Shown here: piece after piece, positions 5,867-6,158 of the stretch
How the letters are laid out: each line of letters opens with the position of its first letter
Numbering within the stretch: position 1 is the first letter of the stretch
Assembly (NCBI GenBank): GCA_903898725.1
Contig: CAIUGQ010000354.1
Location: forward strand, 1-6,158
DNA: 6,158 nucleotides
From: an uncultured Burkholderiales bacterium
GTDB taxonomy: Bacteria > Pseudomonadota > Gammaproteobacteria > Burkholderiales > Burkholderiaceae_E
Reading direction: 5' to 3'
Position numbers and translations under genes: made by a program
Notes under the pieces: generated by a model
The model's input: the letters and a program-made list of their open reading frames with translations, nothing else
Told to the model about the DNA's origin: nothing
The model's database searches: none

Positions 5867-6158
5867 ATGAACGATCCGCTCGCGGGACTGCCCCGCGTCA
5901 CCTACGCGAACGCAGCGAGCGACTTCTCGGCGCTGCACGCGGTGTTCGATGCCGAGCTGCCCGCCTTCGCCTCGCGCGCGACCGGCCTGGACTCGGCGAA
6001 CCGCATCGGCGGGGACGACGACACCGGCGGGACGCGCTACGCGGTCGCTTCGCCGATCGACGCACGGCTCACGCTGGGCACCCTGGTGGCGGCGGATGCG
6101 GCGGCGGTCGACCGCGCGGTCGCGGCCGCACGCGCCGCGGCGCCCGGCTGGCGCGCGA
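5867..6158 (+). CDS. Aldehyde dehydrogenase family protein, N-terminal fragment
   Basis: Only the first 97 residues are in the window; the gene continues beyond the right edge. After about 55 less characteristic residues (MNDPLAGLPRVTYANAASDF and following) comes the typical N-terminal coenzyme-domain pattern of NAD(P)-dependent aldehyde dehydrogenases: a conserved SPID block (62-65), LGTLVAADAAAVDRAVAAAR (70-89) and a final PGW (93-95). The SPID form, where many members have NPATG, recalls the subgroup including glutamate-semialdehyde (P5C) and related semialdehyde dehydrogenases, but the NAD site and the catalytic Cys and Glu are outside the window, so substrate and even activity cannot be judged. 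The start is supported by GGGAGGA just upstream. The gene is co-directional with the transporter, 119 nt after livM, so it may be in the same operon and oxidise an aldehyde derived from the imported compound; that link is inference. Confidence 0.8.
   Translation, partial: MNDPLAGLPRVTYANAASDFSALHAVFDAELPAFASRATGLDSANRIGGDDDTGGTRYAVASPIDARLTLGTLVAADAAAVDRAVAAARAAAPGWRA

Noticed and set aside
1..6158. CRISPR array, insertion sequence, prophage, tRNA or toxin-antitoxin pair
   Set aside because: No regularly spaced repeats, transposase-like protein, tRNA-like fold or small gene pair was seen. All space over 200 nt is accounted for by recognised genes or the divergent gap.

Overview
This is a high-GC bacterial window with strong G/C preference at third codon positions. 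The HslU sequence and the particular branched-chain-type transporter family resemble those of Betaproteobacteria, most likely Burkholderiales. That assignment is from remembered protein resemblance, not from a search. I see no mobile element, CRISPR array, tRNA or rRNA.

Layout: positions 1-875 hold the first two thirds of hslU on the minus strand, cut by the window start. A 202-bp divergent gap (876-1077) carries a plausible sigma70-type promoter facing right. From 1078 to 5747 five plus-strand genes form a complete ABC importer of the hydrophobic/branched-chain amino acid (HAAT, Liv) type. In order they are two ATPases (livG-like, livF-like), a periplasmic substrate-binding protein (SBP), and two membrane permeases (livH-like, livM-like). 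The ATPase genes overlap by 8 nt and the permease genes overlap as ATGA. After a 119-nt hairpin-rich gap, an aldehyde dehydrogenase gene starts at 5867 and runs off the right edge.

How the parts work together: the SBP captures a ligand in the periplasm, LivH/LivM form the channel, and LivG/LivF power transport. Despite the 'Liv' family names, the SBP belongs to a subgroup whose ligand I cannot read from sequence. The co-directional aldehyde dehydrogenase hints that the imported compound is catabolised through an aldehyde or semialdehyde, but this is inference. HslU is an unrelated neighbour, the unfoldase of the HslUV protease.

The most notable non-coding structure is a pair of back-to-back, perfect GC-rich hairpins between the SBP and livH genes, followed by a livH start with no visible Shine-Dalgarno sequence. 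This arrangement would favour much more SBP than permease. Overall the window is a fairly ordinary housekeeping-plus-transporter region. I do not see convincing evidence for an undescribed system.
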